Below are positions 12,550 through 24,429 of a stretch of DNA of 64,000 nucleotides, one piece after another. The stretch comes from Equus caballus (lineage: Eukaryota > Chordata > Mammalia > Perissodactyla > Equidae): assembly GCF_041296265.1 (NCBI RefSeq), contig NC_091684.1, positions 105,368,501-105,432,500 of the forward strand, written 5' to 3'. The notes beneath the pieces were generated by a model. The model was not told the origin of the DNA. It made no database searches and saw nothing but the letters and a program-made list of their open reading frames with translations. The stretch's first letter is position 1, and each line of letters starts with the position of its first letter. The position numbers and the translations under genes were made by a program.

Positions 12550-13480
12550 TCGGCCTGGGACCAGGGCTCTGACCACGCGAACCACAAAACCCGGCCGCTG
12601 AGGTCCCGGGCTCGACCGGTCCTCCACCCCCTCAGATGCCAGTGGGACGGGGTCCGCGGCACCCGCGGGGTCTCTCCATTTTTCCTCCCCAGAGGGTCTG
12701 CGCCCCCGCCCCTGGGGCTGCTTCTCCATGTGGGAGGCCCCTGACCGCTGACAGGCCCACTGGGGGCTGCCCGGGCGGCGACATTGGAGCGGGATCTTGG
12801 CCACAAGAGTTCACCGCACCCAGTGGGACTCGGTGCGCCCACGCGGGAGGGGGCGTCGGCAGCAGACGTCGGGGCTCCGCACACGCTCGCGTCCAGGTCC
12901 CTTCCTGACCTCGGCGGCGCCCCCGGACCGCCCCACAGCTCCGGCGCCCCCCGACCGCCCCACAGCCCCGGCGCCCCCCGACCGCCCCGCAGCCTCCGCG
13001 CCCCCCGCCCGCCCCGCCCGCCCCGCAGCCCCGGAGCCGCGCTCCACTTGCCTGTGGCCGTCCGGGTGCTCAACCTCGGCCGCTCGGAGCCCCCTCCCGG
13101 GACGAGGAGCCGGCCAACCACCGCCACTGCCCCACCAGGACCTGACTCCTCCTTCCCCGACTGTGTAAAGGGAAGTAACCTGACCCGACCACCGCTCCTC
13201 CGGGGTTAACTCCTTAGGCCGCCCGACCAAAGCGCCGCCCGATTCCCCGCGCCTGCCCGCCCGCAGCCTCCCCGGAGCCCCCCGGGGTGGGGGTGGAGGT
13301 GGGGGTACCTGGGCTCCTGCTCCCCTGTGGCCCCTGAGCCCCGCTGTGGCTGCAGCCCCAGGGCTCCGGTCCCCCACATCTGGACAGCTTCTGCCACTGT
13401 GGGAGGCGCATGGAACCTCGCCCTTCGAGTTGAGGGGAGAGCCCGGTTCACCCAGAAAAAGAAACCACGCATCCTCCGGT
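12550..13480. promoter_or_regulatory. CpG island, candidate distal ANPEP promoter
   Basis: About 0.9 kb is strongly GC- and CpG-rich and stands apart from its flanks. It lies roughly 6.2-7.2 kb upstream of the ANPEP start codon. Human ANPEP has a distal (myeloid) promoter several kilobases upstream of the epithelial one, so this is a reasonable counterpart. A donor-like minus-strand site (GCCCAG then GTACCC) sits near 13,306-13,312. No conserved open frame links to a known protein, and the long frames here are composition effects. It could instead serve an unrelated noncoding transcript. Confidence 0.5.
12915..13035. repeat. GC-rich minisatellite, ~27-bp unit
   Basis: About four imperfect copies of a unit close to CCGGCGCCCCCCGACCGCCC plus ACAGCCC run in tandem inside the CpG island, ending in shorter CCCGCCCG repeats. 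The unit resembles an Sp1/KLF-type GC box array. Confidence 0.75.
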
Positions 13481-13993
13481 TAACTGAATAATCTCTCCAG
13501 GGGACATAATTTACCTTTCGGGATACCTGGGGCTCAGCATTAAAAAGGTAGACGTGCGGCAGGACCGAGTGAAAAACAGACCCGAGCTAGAGGTTTGTGC
13601 CTCTCACGCGGATCCTGCTTCCAGAGGCCGCGCCCCGGGACAAGGACTCCTCCGCTCTGGGCCCCTTTTCTGCGCAGTGCTGGATCCTGTTTGTGGTCAT
13701 CTCCTAGGCTGCCGTGAGGAGCTAACACAAATTGAAACCGTGTACATTTATCCTCGTGCAGCTTTGTCAGTCAGGTCCAGAACGGGTCTCACTGGGCTCA
13801 AGTCAAGAGCGTCCCCAGGCTTCCTGCTGGAGGCTCTGGGGAGCATCCTTTCTTTGCCTTTTCCAGCTTCCAGAGGCAGCCCACACTCCTGGGCTTGTGG
13901 CCCCACCGTTTTCAAAGCCGGCGCGGCCCATGCAGTCTCTCTGACTTTGAATCACTCCGACGGAACCCTTCTTCTGCCTCCTGCTTCTGCTTT

Positions 13994-14250
13994 TTTTTGT
14001 TGTTGTTGTTAGAATTTTTTTTTTTTTTTTTTTTTTTAGGATTTTATTTTTTCCTTTTTCTCCCCAAAGCCCCCCGGTACATAGTTGTATATTTCTCGTT
14101 GTGGGTTCTTCTAGTTGTGGTATGTGGGACGCTGCCTCAGCGTGGTTTGATGAGCAGTGCCATGTCCGCGCCCAGGATTCGAACCAACGAAACACTGGGC
14201 CGCCTGCAGCAGAGCGAGCGAACTTAACCACTCGGCCACGGGGCCAGCCC
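13994..14250 (-). mobile_element. ERE SINE (equine tRNA-derived), full length
   Basis: In reverse orientation it runs from a GGGCTGGCCCCGTGGCCGAG head with tRNA-like A and B boxes to a long A-tail (T-tract at about 14,013-14,037). A perfect 15-bp target duplication, TCCTGCTTCTGCTTT, flanks it at 13,979-13,993 and 14,251-14,265. The perfect duplication indicates a fairly young insertion into the older repeat. Confidence 0.93.
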
Positions 14251-14417
14251 TCCTGCTTCTGCTTTAAAGAATCTTTCTGATTACATAGTGTCTATTCAGA
14301 TAGTCCAAGATAATCTCCCTATTTTAGGGTTTAAAATGAACAATTTTGGTTCCATCGGCAACTTTAATTCCCCTTTGCCACACAGCCTAACAGAGTCTCA
14401 GATTCTGCGGATTCAGG

Positions 14418-14992
14418 TGACAAATAAAAATGGCAAGTAATAGGATATATTGGAGTATATGAGGAAGCCATTTTGTGTGGACCTAATTCGGCCTGACCTT
14501 GTCTTTCCAAAACGGCCTGAAGGAGGCCGTTGAGCATGCATTGTATATCTGCTTTAGAGAGTCCCTATGGCAAGAGCAAAGGCCCTTGAGATAAAGGTGC
14601 AACGTCTCTCCCCCTCCCAACGTTGGCATCTCCTTGGGGATTAAGCATCTTTCTTTAGGCTGGGAACCGATTGCAGCGCTCATCTGTGACCCCCTAGCCC
14701 AAGGCAACACATCTGCCACCCCGCGGCGGTCACTGAGACGGCAGACCTATCTGCTGTTTCCATCAATCGCTATGCTGACGGAGCAGCCTCGTGACTATTG
14801 TAAAGGGACATTTCAATCATATGTGAAACACCCTCTTTGAGGGTATATAACCACCCTGTATACCCCACTTGTTTGGAGTGCTCTGTTCCTTTGTGGAAAG
14901 ACTCTCCCGGGTTATAATCCTAAGATTTAAGCTCAGAATAAACTCACCCAAATTTTCATTTATAGATTGGTTATGGACTATTTTCGTCGACA
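14418..14992 (+). mobile_element. Solitary ERV LTR (ERV1-like), copy A
   Basis: A fossil LTR of about 575 bp bounded by TG and CA, with a promoter-like 'gggtatataacc' and a poly(A) signal 'cagaataaactc' near its 3' end. The 4-bp repeat CAGG flanks it on both sides, which fits class I (ERV1) integration. No internal viral region is next to it, so it is a solo LTR left by recombination. An inverted sister copy is at 17,521-18,072. Confidence 0.85.
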
Positions 14993-15779
14993 CAGGGAGA
15001 GGCCTCTTTGGGGAGGGGGTGTTATTCCGCCTACCACAACGTTCAAGATGCCTTCAGAATCTCAGGTTTCGAAGCAAATTCAGAGATGGCCCAGTCGAAT
15101 GTGCTCCTCCTCGTCATTGCTGGGACCTGTGGGACGGCTCAGCCCTGCGCTGAGTGGTCCAGGCTGTTTTCTGACTGATGCTTTTACTCTGCTCGTACTG
15201 GCTCCTCCTTTGGAAACTACAGGGGCCTCTCAGGAGCAGCCTTACCCCCTTCTGCATGTGTTGCCTTGCTCCTAAAGCCAGGCGCAAGCTGACTGGAGTA
15301 CAGAATTCTGAGTAAAGGAGGCTCTGAGTGAGACCCCAGCGGCTATTCCGGGTTTCCCTGCTCCCCTCCAGGCTCCTCCTGCTGGCCCCCTCCGCCAGCA
15401 TCTTGGACACAATCCCCTCTGTGGCTCACAAGCCAGGAAAGGTGCAAGCAGGCCGGGAGGGAGTCTCCCCCTGGGTTCTCGCCTCTCTGCCTTGGGCTCC
15501 AAGGGCATTTTAAGAGGCATAAATGTGCCCTGAGGCGGAAGTGCAGCCCGACTTTCTGGAGGGCCATTTGGGGAAAGGAATGAGGGTCACTGTTGGGAAC
15601 GTAACCTAATAAAACAGAATATTTACGGACGAGGCTTTCCACTGCTGTGTTGTTTGTAATTCAGGAAAATCAGAAATAGCCTAAATGTTCAGCTGTGGGG
15701 GACTGGTTAAATGAAGGGTGGTCTCCCCACCTGATGAAGGGCCATCCCACATGAAAAGCAGACCATGTTTTGTAATACT

Positions 15780-16850
15780 CAGTGAAACCCCGGAGAATGA
15801 AAAAATAAAGATCCCGGAGTGGGGAGGCCTTCCTAGGTATCACACAAAACCTGAAGCCTCAAAAGAAAAGATTGATAAATGTGCCTACATAAAAAAATAA
15901 AAATTTCTGCATCGCAAAAACTACCACAAGCCAAGTCAAAAGAAAAACTTTAAACTGGGGAGAAACTGCAACTCATAACGTAGGCAAAGGGCTGATTTCT
16001 CTAATATATAAAGAGTTCCCAGAAGTCATTTAAAAATGAACCAACTATGACTCAAATGGAGGAAAATGGGCAAAGGCTATGAAGAAACAGTTACTGGAAA
16101 AGGGGAAATTCAAATGGGCCCTTAAACACGTGAAAAGATGCACAATAACGCTCTTAAAAAGACAATTGAAAAGTATGTCTCCTAGCATACTGTTCTTCAC
16201 TTACCAGATCAGTGGAGATTAAAAACATGGTGACACGCGCCATTTGCAAGAGCAGGAGGAGGAGCACTCCTGCTCTACTGGCCAGTGTGTAAACTGACTC
16301 AGCTGCCAGAGACCAGTTGGCACCGTCCATCCATCGTGAACACGTGCCCGCCTTGAGCCGGCACTTCCGCCCCCAGAAACTGACCCTGCAGACACCCTCA
16401 CACACAAGAGCGAAACGGTGTGTGTACAGGGCTCGTCCCTGCAACACTGTCCATGCTGGAAGGCAGCCAAATGTGCGCCAGTCGAGATGGGGCAGCTGAA
16501 CTCCGCTCCACATCCACGCAAGGGGAGGGATGGAGCTAGAAAAAAGAACTAGGATGCTCCCTATGAAACAACCTCCAAGGCATGTTGTTAAGTAACAAAA
16601 CCTGAGCGCAGATCATTGTTCAAGTAGCTTAGCTATTGTATTTTGAAAGGGGGAAAGCACATAATTCGCTTTTATATGTGTATATAATGACCCTAAAGAT
16701 ACACAAGACGCTGGTAACTCTGGTCATTTCCCAGGGAAGGACCTGGGCAGCTGGAGAACGAAGTCTTCAGTGTATTCTTTTGTTCTTCTGAGTGTTGAAC
16801 CCTGTGAATAGGCTGTCTATTCAAAATATAAATAAGATTGAAAGTGCAAG
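15780..16850 (+). repeat. L1 LINE 3' remnant
   Basis: L1 ORF2 3'-end wording is visible, including 'gattgataaatgtgcctaca', 'gcaaagggctgatttctcta' and 'cttaaacacgtgaaaagatg', followed by a diverged middle and 'gttgttaagtaacaaaacct'. It is heavily mutated and non-functional. Confidence 0.75.
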
Positions 16851-17520
16851 ACAAAAAGACCAGAGGATTAACAGATTTTATGATAGAAAAGGTTTTAAGG
16901 TCTTGTGTTTGTGGATGAAATGATTTGATGTCTGGGGTTTGCTTTGAAATAATCCCGGTGAGGAGGCAGAAGTCAGCCTGGCTGCTCAGTACAGCGTGAC
17001 TTACAACAGAGGGGAATCAAAGCCAGCTCGTGTTCAGGAATGAGGGCTGGGTCAATAAACGACGGCCCTCCACATGGAAGACTGCCACGCCACCATTGCA
17101 AAAATAAGAAGTCATATTTTAAGAGGACTAGAAGAACCTGTTTGCCTTGGTTTGGTTAATAATCGTGGAGAGGGAAGACCTTTCTGAGTAGCATATGAAG
17201 CTCAGAAGCCACAAAAGGAAAGACTGAGAAACTCGACTACGCACCAGCAACCACCTCCGGATTGCAAAAGCCACCACAAGCAAGGCTGACAGGGAGCTTC
17301 ACAGTGGGCGCAAAGCTGCCTCATCTCCGTCACGGCTGGAGCTGGGAGGTGGGCGAGGGGGCAGTCCATCATGCTATTGCTACTCCTTTTGAGTATGTTT
17401 TAAAATTTCCACAATAAGAAGTTAAAAAATTATTTAAGTATATAGAAACTTCCGTATAGCAAAAGTCAACTGTTACCCTGGAGTATAATATTTGCAACAC
17501 ATATAACAAAGGATTAATAT

Positions 17521-18072
17521 TGTCGATGAAAATAATCCATAACCAATCTATAAATGAAAATGTTGGTGAGTTTATTCTGAGCTTAAATCTGAGGATTATA
17601 ACCCTGGAGAGTCTTTCCACAAAGGAACAGAGCACTCCAAACAAGTGGGGTACACAGTGTGGTTACATACCCTCAAAGAGGGTGTTTCACATATGATTGA
17701 AATGTCCCTCCCACAATAGTCACGAGGCTGCTCCGTCAGCACAGCGATTGATGGAAACGACAGATAGGTCTGCCATCTCAGTGAACGCCGCAGAGTGGCA
17801 GGTGTGTTGCCTCGAGCCGGGAGGTCACAGATGAGCGCTGCAATCAGTTCCCAGCCTAAAGAAAGATACTTAATCTTTAAGGAGATACCAACGTTGGGAG
17901 GGGGAGGGGAGTTGCACCTTTATCTCAAAATGTCTAAGCAGATATACAGTACATGCTCAATGGCCAGAGTCAGGCCGTTTTGGAAAAACAAAGTCAGGCT
18001 GAATTAGGTTTATACCAAATGGCTTCCTCATATACTCCAATATATCCTATTGCTTGCCCTTTTTATTTGTCA
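17521..18072 (-). mobile_element. Solitary ERV LTR (ERV1-like), copy B
   Basis: Reverse-orientation copy of the same LTR family as 14,418-14,992, about 552 bp, with TG/CA ends and ATAT as a 4-bp flanking duplication. It is inserted in an L1 remnant and has no internal viral sequence beside it. The two LTRs have different target duplications and opposite orientations, so they are separate insertions and not the two ends of one provirus. Similarity between them looks like roughly 85-90% by eye. Confidence 0.85.
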
Positions 18073-18175
18073 ATATCAATAATGTTCAAACTGGTCCTAT
18101 AAGGTAATTTTTAAAAACAAAGACACCACAGTTGAAAACTGGGCAAAGGATTAGATTCAAAAAGTCACGGAAGAG

Positions 18176-18423
18176 GGGGACCAGCCTGGTGGCGCAGTGG
18201 TTAAGTGCGCATGGTCCGCTTTGGTGGCCCGGGGTTCGCCGGTTTGGATCCCGGGTGTGGACACGGCACCACTTGGCAAGCCGTGCTGTGGCAGGCATCC
18301 CACATATAAAGTAGAGGAAGATGGGCACAGATGTTAGCTCAGGGCCAGTCTTCCTCAGCAAAAAGAGGAGGATTGGCGGCAGATGTTAGCTCAGGGCTAT
18401 TCTTCCTCAAAAAAACAAAAAAA
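18176..18423 (+). mobile_element. ERE SINE (equine tRNA-derived)
   Basis: It has the head 'ggaccagcctggtggcgcag', a 'tttggatcccgggtgtgg' B-box region, two 'gatgttagctcagggc' modules and an A-rich tail. Near-identical flanks (AAAAGTCACGGAAGAG and AAAAGTCACAGGAGAG) form a target duplication with slight decay. Confidence 0.93.
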
Positions 18424-19689
18424 AAAAGTCACAGGAGAGGAAATAAAAGAGGCCAGTTGACACATGAAAAGTTGCTCAACCTTAGTCGTATTTAGGAAAC
18501 ACAGTTTCAGAAGAATGCGCCGCCAGCTTTTGCCCACGACACTGGCACAGGTGTAGACAAGTGAGAGCGAACATCTAGGGCGGCCAGGGCAGGGGCAGCG
18601 GCACGCACGGGCCGGGAGCGCTTGTGAATGCTCTGAGCACTTGAGGCAGTAAAATGGCAAGATCTGTTAAAAATGGAAATGCGCATACCCTTTGATCCCG
18701 TGACCCCTCGGTGGGGAATTTGTCCTAAGCCCAGGGGGAGCCCAACCAGAACTTAAGGAAGAGTAGCAGGACGTTTAGTGCAACAGTCCTTGTCACACGG
18801 GGGAAAAGGCCGAGGTGTCCATAGCGTGCCATTTAAACAATTACACGCCCCCAGGAAGCACTACACAGCAGTTAGAGAGAAAGAGTTAACTCTGGATGCA
18901 TTACCTTGGGGTGATGTCCATAGTATATTTTTAAGTGCAAAAAGCAAGTGTCAAACTAACGCATTTCCTAGTATCCCACCTTCCCAAGGACTCGGTGCAC
19001 GCACACCGTGTCGTGTCACAAGTGTTGGGATGGAGCGGAAACGCACCTGCCAAATGATTACCCAGATGGGGCTCAGGTCGACTTGATGCGGTGGGATTCC
19101 AGAGACGACCATTCATCCTTAGGCACTGGTGTCTGCTTCAAACTGATGGAACAAACGTATACTATTTCTGCAGCGACCACCAAACCATTAAAATACTATT
19201 TAAAAAAGAAAAGCAGACAAGAAAGCATTGAGAAGGGGGAGACAGTAGGGGCCAGGCCCTGCCTGCACCACGTGGGGCCCTCAGTGCCCCTGCACCTGCT
19301 CTGAGCTCGAGGCGTGGGCAGAGCTGGGGAGAGGGCTGGACCTCAGGGAAGGGCAGGGACCAGCTGGAGGAGCTCAGCCAGCCTCCCTGGAATCCCCTCC
19401 TCTGAGCTGGAGGCCCTTGGGGACAGGCCACCTCTCCCCGTGAGTTCAGAAATAGTTGGGAGTAGAAGGGAGAGGGCTGCAGACTCCTGGGCTCCCAGCC
19501 CTGAGGACCCAGAGCCCTCAGTTTCCTCACCCCTCACTGCCCCCTTCCCTACTCGCTCCTCCCTCTCCCAGGGGAGCAGTGTGTCCTAGGACTGAGCACC
19601 TCCTGTGAGCAGGTGACTCAACTCAGGCCAACGCAGCCCCTGCCCAGGAGCAGGGAGACAGTGAAGAGGGAAAGGGTTATGATTATTCA

Positions 19690-20150
19690 TTCACTCATTT
19701 GGTCTGTCAGTCAGTCAAGAAACATTTAAGGAGCACATACTGCGTGTGGCACCGAGCTCAGCTCTGGAGAGCCAGGCGGTCCCAGTCCTGGGGGACTCAC
19801 GATCTACCTGGGCAATGGCAGCAGGGATCACAAACTCGAGGGTGCCAGGGCTGGGTCTGCCCTGTTTTTGCCATGCCCAGGGCATAGCACCAGAGTTGGC
19901 ACTTATCAGGTGAACAGATAAACCAAGCCCCACACGACTGTCACGACAGTGAGCAGGAGGTCTCCTGGGCAGGTGGAGGAAGGGGGTCCCAAGCGGATGG
20001 ACCAGCACACGCAAAGGCAGGGGGTCAGGGGCGTGGCCAGGCATGAGGACTGGACCTCCAAAGCTGGGATGCCCGGCTACAGAGTTAAGGGTGGAGAACG
20101 TGGAGGAAAGGGCACTGATGGAGTCACAGTTGCCGTTTAGAGTCAGCCTC
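19690..20150 (+). repeat. Old unclassified interspersed repeat
   Basis: It starts with 'ttcattcactcattt' and 'aggagcacatactgcgtgtg', then 'ccagtcctgggggactcacg' and 'gcacacgcaaaggcaggg'. This order recurs at 25,655-26,330 and in part at 29,205-29,370. It is a familiar mammalian repeat, but I could not place its family with certainty. Confidence 0.5.
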
Positions 20151-21419
20151 TGGGGACGGTTTGGGGACCAGCTTGGAGGGGAGTCAGATGGGAGGCAGCG
20201 CGGGCAGGTGGGAGGGGGCAGGGCGGGGACCGAGCGCTTGGAGGAGGGGGCTGTTCCGGGATGTTTAGGCCCGGGGGCTGGGAACTGGGGCGGAGGCAGG
20301 CTCGGGGAGGGAGAGCAGGAGGCAGCTAGAGCTGCTGCTGGGGCTGCGGTGGGCGGAGCTGGGTCAGGGCTTCCTGGAGCTGAGATGTTTTTATTATTTC
20401 TCCTGGCTGTTGTTTTCAAGAATTCAGTTTGGGTTTTATTATAAAATTAATTAAAAACACATTTTTCGAAAAAAGGAGGACAAAGAGCAGCTTTTAGAGC
20501 GATCCCTCTTGGGCAGGCAGGAAGAGGGAAAGGGCCTGCTGATGTGACGTTGGGCTCAGCGGGGTCCCAGCCGTGGAAGAGACAGAAGGGACCCGGAGCC
20601 CAGCAGGAGGGACAGAGGGCCCCGAGGCAGGGTGAGAAGGAGGGACAGGCCAGGCTGGGCAGGAAGGCAGAGTGACCCTGCACCCCTTGCCAGGCTCCAT
20701 CCTCGGCTCCCTCAGCAGCCCCCCACCCGTGCATGGACTGCCCCCCGCACTGCGCTCAGTAGGAGGCCAGCTTTGCAGTCGGACACATGGCTTCCCCTCG
20801 GGGTCTGACACTTACACGCTGGGCAACTGACCCCAGGTGGTGACGGACCCCAAGCCTTCACCTCCTCACTGTCAAACGGGGACAATCCCTCAGAGAGCTG
20901 CTGTGGGAATGAAACGAGAAAACGTGCACAGGGTTACCAACGGCGGCCCACGAAAGCCCCCAGCAACACACTCCAGGACGCCGTCTGAGAAGGGTCTGTC
21001 CTCAACCAGTTGGCATGGCCCCTCTGGCCGTGCCCCTCCCTAGAGGCATCAGCCCCACTCCCCAGGAATCCTCGGCTCTGGGGCAGCCCCCCTTGCCTCC
21101 TCTGCCATCCCTCCCGGGTCCCTTCCCAGGCCCTGCCATCTTTGGAAAGTGCCCCACCTGAAATGCCCTTCGCTGGGTGCCCCTCCTGGACCAGCTCTCC
21201 CACCCTCCTCTGAGCTCCCGGCCTCTGCCCCCGTCTTTCCTCCCATCACCTCTGCAGGCCCACCTCTGCCCGCCAAGCCTGAGCCCCTCCACCCGGCAGC
21301 CCCGGTCCCTGGCTCCCCCTCGATGCCCGGGCTGCCAGCCTGTGAGCCTCCTGGCCGGAGGCGCAGCCCCAAGCAGGGGAGAGAGGTCTGTAATGCGCCC
21401 ATCTTCACCCACTGGATCG

Positions 21420-21830
21420 TTTCCAGAGCTTCCATGACAAATTACCACAAACCAACTGCTTAGACACAGAAAGTCATCCTCTTACCGTCTGGGGCCAGAA
21501 GTCTGAAACCCAGGGTTGTCAGGGCCACGCTCCCGGCGGAGCCTGCGGGGCAGGTCGTTCCGTGCCTCTGCCAGCTCCTGGGGGTGCCAGGCGTCGTGGC
21601 CTGTGGCTGCAGCACTCCCACCTCTGCCTCCGTGGTGATGTGGGCTTCTCCGCTGTGCATCTCTTACAAAGACGCTTGTACCAGGCGTTGGGGCTCGCCC
21701 GAGCACTCCAAGATGATCTCGTCCCAGATCCTTAACTTGATGACACAAACACCCTCTTCCCAAATGAGCCCCCATTCGCTGGCTCTGGGGGTTAGGACGG
21801 GGACATATCTTCTCCAGGGCCACCACTCAA
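21420..21830. repeat. Old LTR-like interspersed repeat fragment
   Basis: The sequence 'ttccatgacaaattaccaca' and, 350 bases on, 'ggggttaggacggggacata' frame a diverged copy of the same broad type seen at 13,690-15,060. It is probably MaLR-like and is a fossil; the family call is tentative. Confidence 0.5.
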
Positions 21831-22559
21831 CCACCTCACCCAGCAGGGCCCTGCAGTCTTCCTCAGCCCCTAGGCCTCTCCCGGGCCAGCCTCCGTCCCC
21901 TCCCCACCTGGCTCACCTAGAGCAGGCCACCTCTCACCCCACACCCGCATCACAGCCTCCCCCACCTCCAGCATCAGAGAGAAAATCAAGACGTCCTTCC
22001 ACCCGCCTTGGGGGCCTCACCCTCCTGGGCCCTGGAGACCTGTTTCATCTCCTCTCGCCTCCCGGAGCTTCCTCCTCTAGCTCCGACAGCCTGAGACCAT
22101 TTCTAGAATTCCCTTCTGTGAAACCCCAGACACCAGACAGGCTGGCGCCTTCCAGCTCAGGGACCTAGGGGACCCTCAGGCTGCAGCATTCCTGGAACTG
22201 GCCTCCTTGGAGCCCTCTGGAGGCTGAGGCCTCCACCAGCCCAGCATGGCCCCAGGCTCTTTTGAGAAGAGGCCCACCTGCCTTGGCTGAGGTCACAGGA
22301 GACAGGTCTGTCCTCTCCCTGGCACTCAGATCTGCACAGGACGTGGCCCCCGAGACTGGCTGTCCACGGGAGAAGTGGGGCCATGGGCCTGGTGGTCACC
22401 GAAGCCCATTCCAGGCTTCTGGGGGGCCTGGGTCTGCACCCGGCCGGAGGTTTCAGGAAAGGGTTAGGCCAGACCCCATGTCCATCACTGGTAATTTTGG
22501 GGATAATTTTGGGGTGTGGTCAGTGGCTGTTAAGTGTCAGGCTCTGTGTCCTGGCTGTG

Positions 22560-22760
22560 ACAAACCGTCTCCACAATTAGATCCATCACCCCAAAAGAGT
22601 CCTTGTGCCCCTTTCAGTCCCTCCCTCTGGCCCCCCTCTTCCCTACCCGGTCCCTAGGCAGCCACTGATCTGCTTCCTGTCACTATAGACTAGTTTACGT
22701 TGTCTAGAATTTTATATACGTGGAATAACACGGTGTGCCCCTTTGCTGCTTTTGCTGGCA
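22560..22760 (-). repeat. L1 3'-UTR remnant (antisense)
   Basis: Antisense L1M-type 3' sequence is recognisable from 'ccatcaccccaaaagagtcc', 'ttgtgcccctttcagtccct' and 'tagaattttatatacgtgga'. Fragment only. Confidence 0.65.
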
Positions 22761-24429
22761 GAGTTGTTTTAGGATTAACCTCACGGTGCCTGGGGCAGAG
22801 GTAACACGCAAGTCCGGGCGTCGCTGTAGCGGTCAGCTGAGGCTGTGTTATGCTGCAGTGACAAACAGCTCCCGAATCCTAGCGGCCTACAACAAGGTTT
22901 CTTTCTTGTTCACACGACGTGTCTGCCATGGGTTGGATGCAGCTCTGCACCAAGTCAGCTCCACCCCGTGACCCAGGTTAAAGGAACCGCCCTCATCTGG
23001 GACACGGCTGGTCTCCCAGCAGAGAGAAGTAAACACAGCAGCACCTTCCCGTGACTCTAGAAGTTTCTTCTTAGAAGTGGGGCAACTCGCTCATGCTCAG
23101 GGCATTGAGCAAAGCAAGCAGGCAGCCAAGCCTGACGTCAAAGGTGAGGGGAGCGCCAGGCCCCCCCGAGAGCCAACAGACAGCCGAGCAGTCGTAGAGT
23201 CTAGCACAGCTGCTGTCACTGTTGTTATTGTCATTGCTGCTCAGCCCCTTCGATGCGTTGGAGACCGCACAAGGGCTCCACACAGGACCCACCCTGTGGT
23301 CTCAGGCACAGCACCCTGGACTGCGGTCCCTCCTCCCCAGAGGCCAGGGACCCCCATTTACCATTGCCCAGGTCACTGTTTTGGAAATTTACGGACTAGC
23401 TCAGCCCTCCAGGCCCCGCATCTGTCATCCTTGGCCCCAGCCCACTCTGTGTACCACCCCTTGTCACCCCTGCCCGACCTTCCACTGAGCTGCAGAAACC
23501 CTCCGGGCAGGGCCCACCCTCCCCAACCTGGCGGCCTCCCTGCACACAGCTCTCTGCACACGGCTCCCCTTCCCTCCCTGACCAACCTCCACAGGCTTTG
23601 CCCACGGCTCTCGGATCTTCCTACTCTGCTCCCAAACCTGACTCTCAGCCCGCCCCCATCCTGCTCCTCCTGGACCCACGGAGCAGGGCCCTGTGTCCAC
23701 AGGCTGCCCCACCCTGGGCGGGGCCTGCCTCACCCTTCCCACGCCTCCGTCCCCTCTGGACGCCAACCCCCAGGCCCTGGCCCTTCTAACCCCAGAATGT
23801 CCCACCAGTCCTCCACTTCTCCCCATCTCCACGTCCCACCCTGACCTGCTCTCGGCCACCAAAGCTCCTAATCGGGCTCCTGGAATTTGTTTTTCTCCCT
23901 TTTCACTCATTCTCCACACCAAAGCCAGGGGGCACAACTGGACACGTGACCACCCTCCCTTGTGCCCCCCACGCCCCCCCCCACCCCCGCCCCAGACGCA
24001 CACTGGCTTCCTGCCATCCTCAGGACGGACTCCGGCCCATGCCCGGCTCACGGGGCCTGGCTTCCATAACCTGCCCTGTGTCCACGCCTGCTCTCAGCTG
24101 CTCGCCAGCCCTTCATCTGAGGACTTGCTCCCCTCCTGGCCCTAAGGTAACTGGCCGATTCCCTGATGAATGAGCTGAAGTGCTGACCCAGGAGTCTGTC
24201 CCCAGCTCCACAAGGGCCGGGAGCCCTGGGCTGGCGGCACCTGCTCTGTCTGCACACAGATCTGAGGGCCGCCAACGCTGGGGTCTCTTCCAGCCTCGGG
24301 GATGGGGAGGGGGAGTGGAGGGTGAGAGAGACCCACCAGCGACAGGACACGGGTGGCAACAAGGACCTAACATTGATTTAGCTCCCACCACGGGCTGGGC
24401 ACAACCCCAAACGCTTCCCATGGATTAGT

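Larger units (their letters stand above)
13690..15060. repeat. Old interspersed repeat split by an ERE and a solo LTR
   Basis: A diverged repeat of a common mammalian type (words such as 'ggtctcactgggctcaagtc', 'gccttttccagcttccagag', 'gataatctccctattttagg') is split in two places. The ERE occupies 13,994-14,250 and the ERV LTR 14,418-14,992, and the old repeat resumes after each. The family looks LTR-like (MaLR type), but I could not name it securely. A related piece lies at 21,420-21,830. Confidence 0.55.
17040..19210 (+). repeat. L1 LINE remnant, interrupted by a solo LTR and an ERE
   Basis: L1 ORF2-end wording ('gaaagactgagaaactcgac', 'ccaccacaagcaaggctgac', 'aatatttgcaacacatataa') stops at the LTR at 17,521. 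It resumes at 18,073 ('gaaaactgggcaaaggatta'), stops at the ERE at 18,176, and continues from 18,424 to about 19,210 with 'acacatgaaaagttgctcaa' and 'atagtatatttttaagtgca'. The insertion order is L1 first, then the LTR and the ERE independently. Confidence 0.75.

Noticed and set aside
12534-13377. Several open frames of 120-200 codons in the CpG island
   Set aside because: They are Pro/Ala/Arg-rich or Gly-rich repeats produced by the 27-bp minisatellite and GC bias on both strands; no start or splice context supports a protein.
14418-18072. A single provirus bounded by the two LTRs
   Set aside because: The LTRs are in opposite orientation, have different target duplications, and the DNA between them is old repeat and L1 remnant rather than viral internal sequence.
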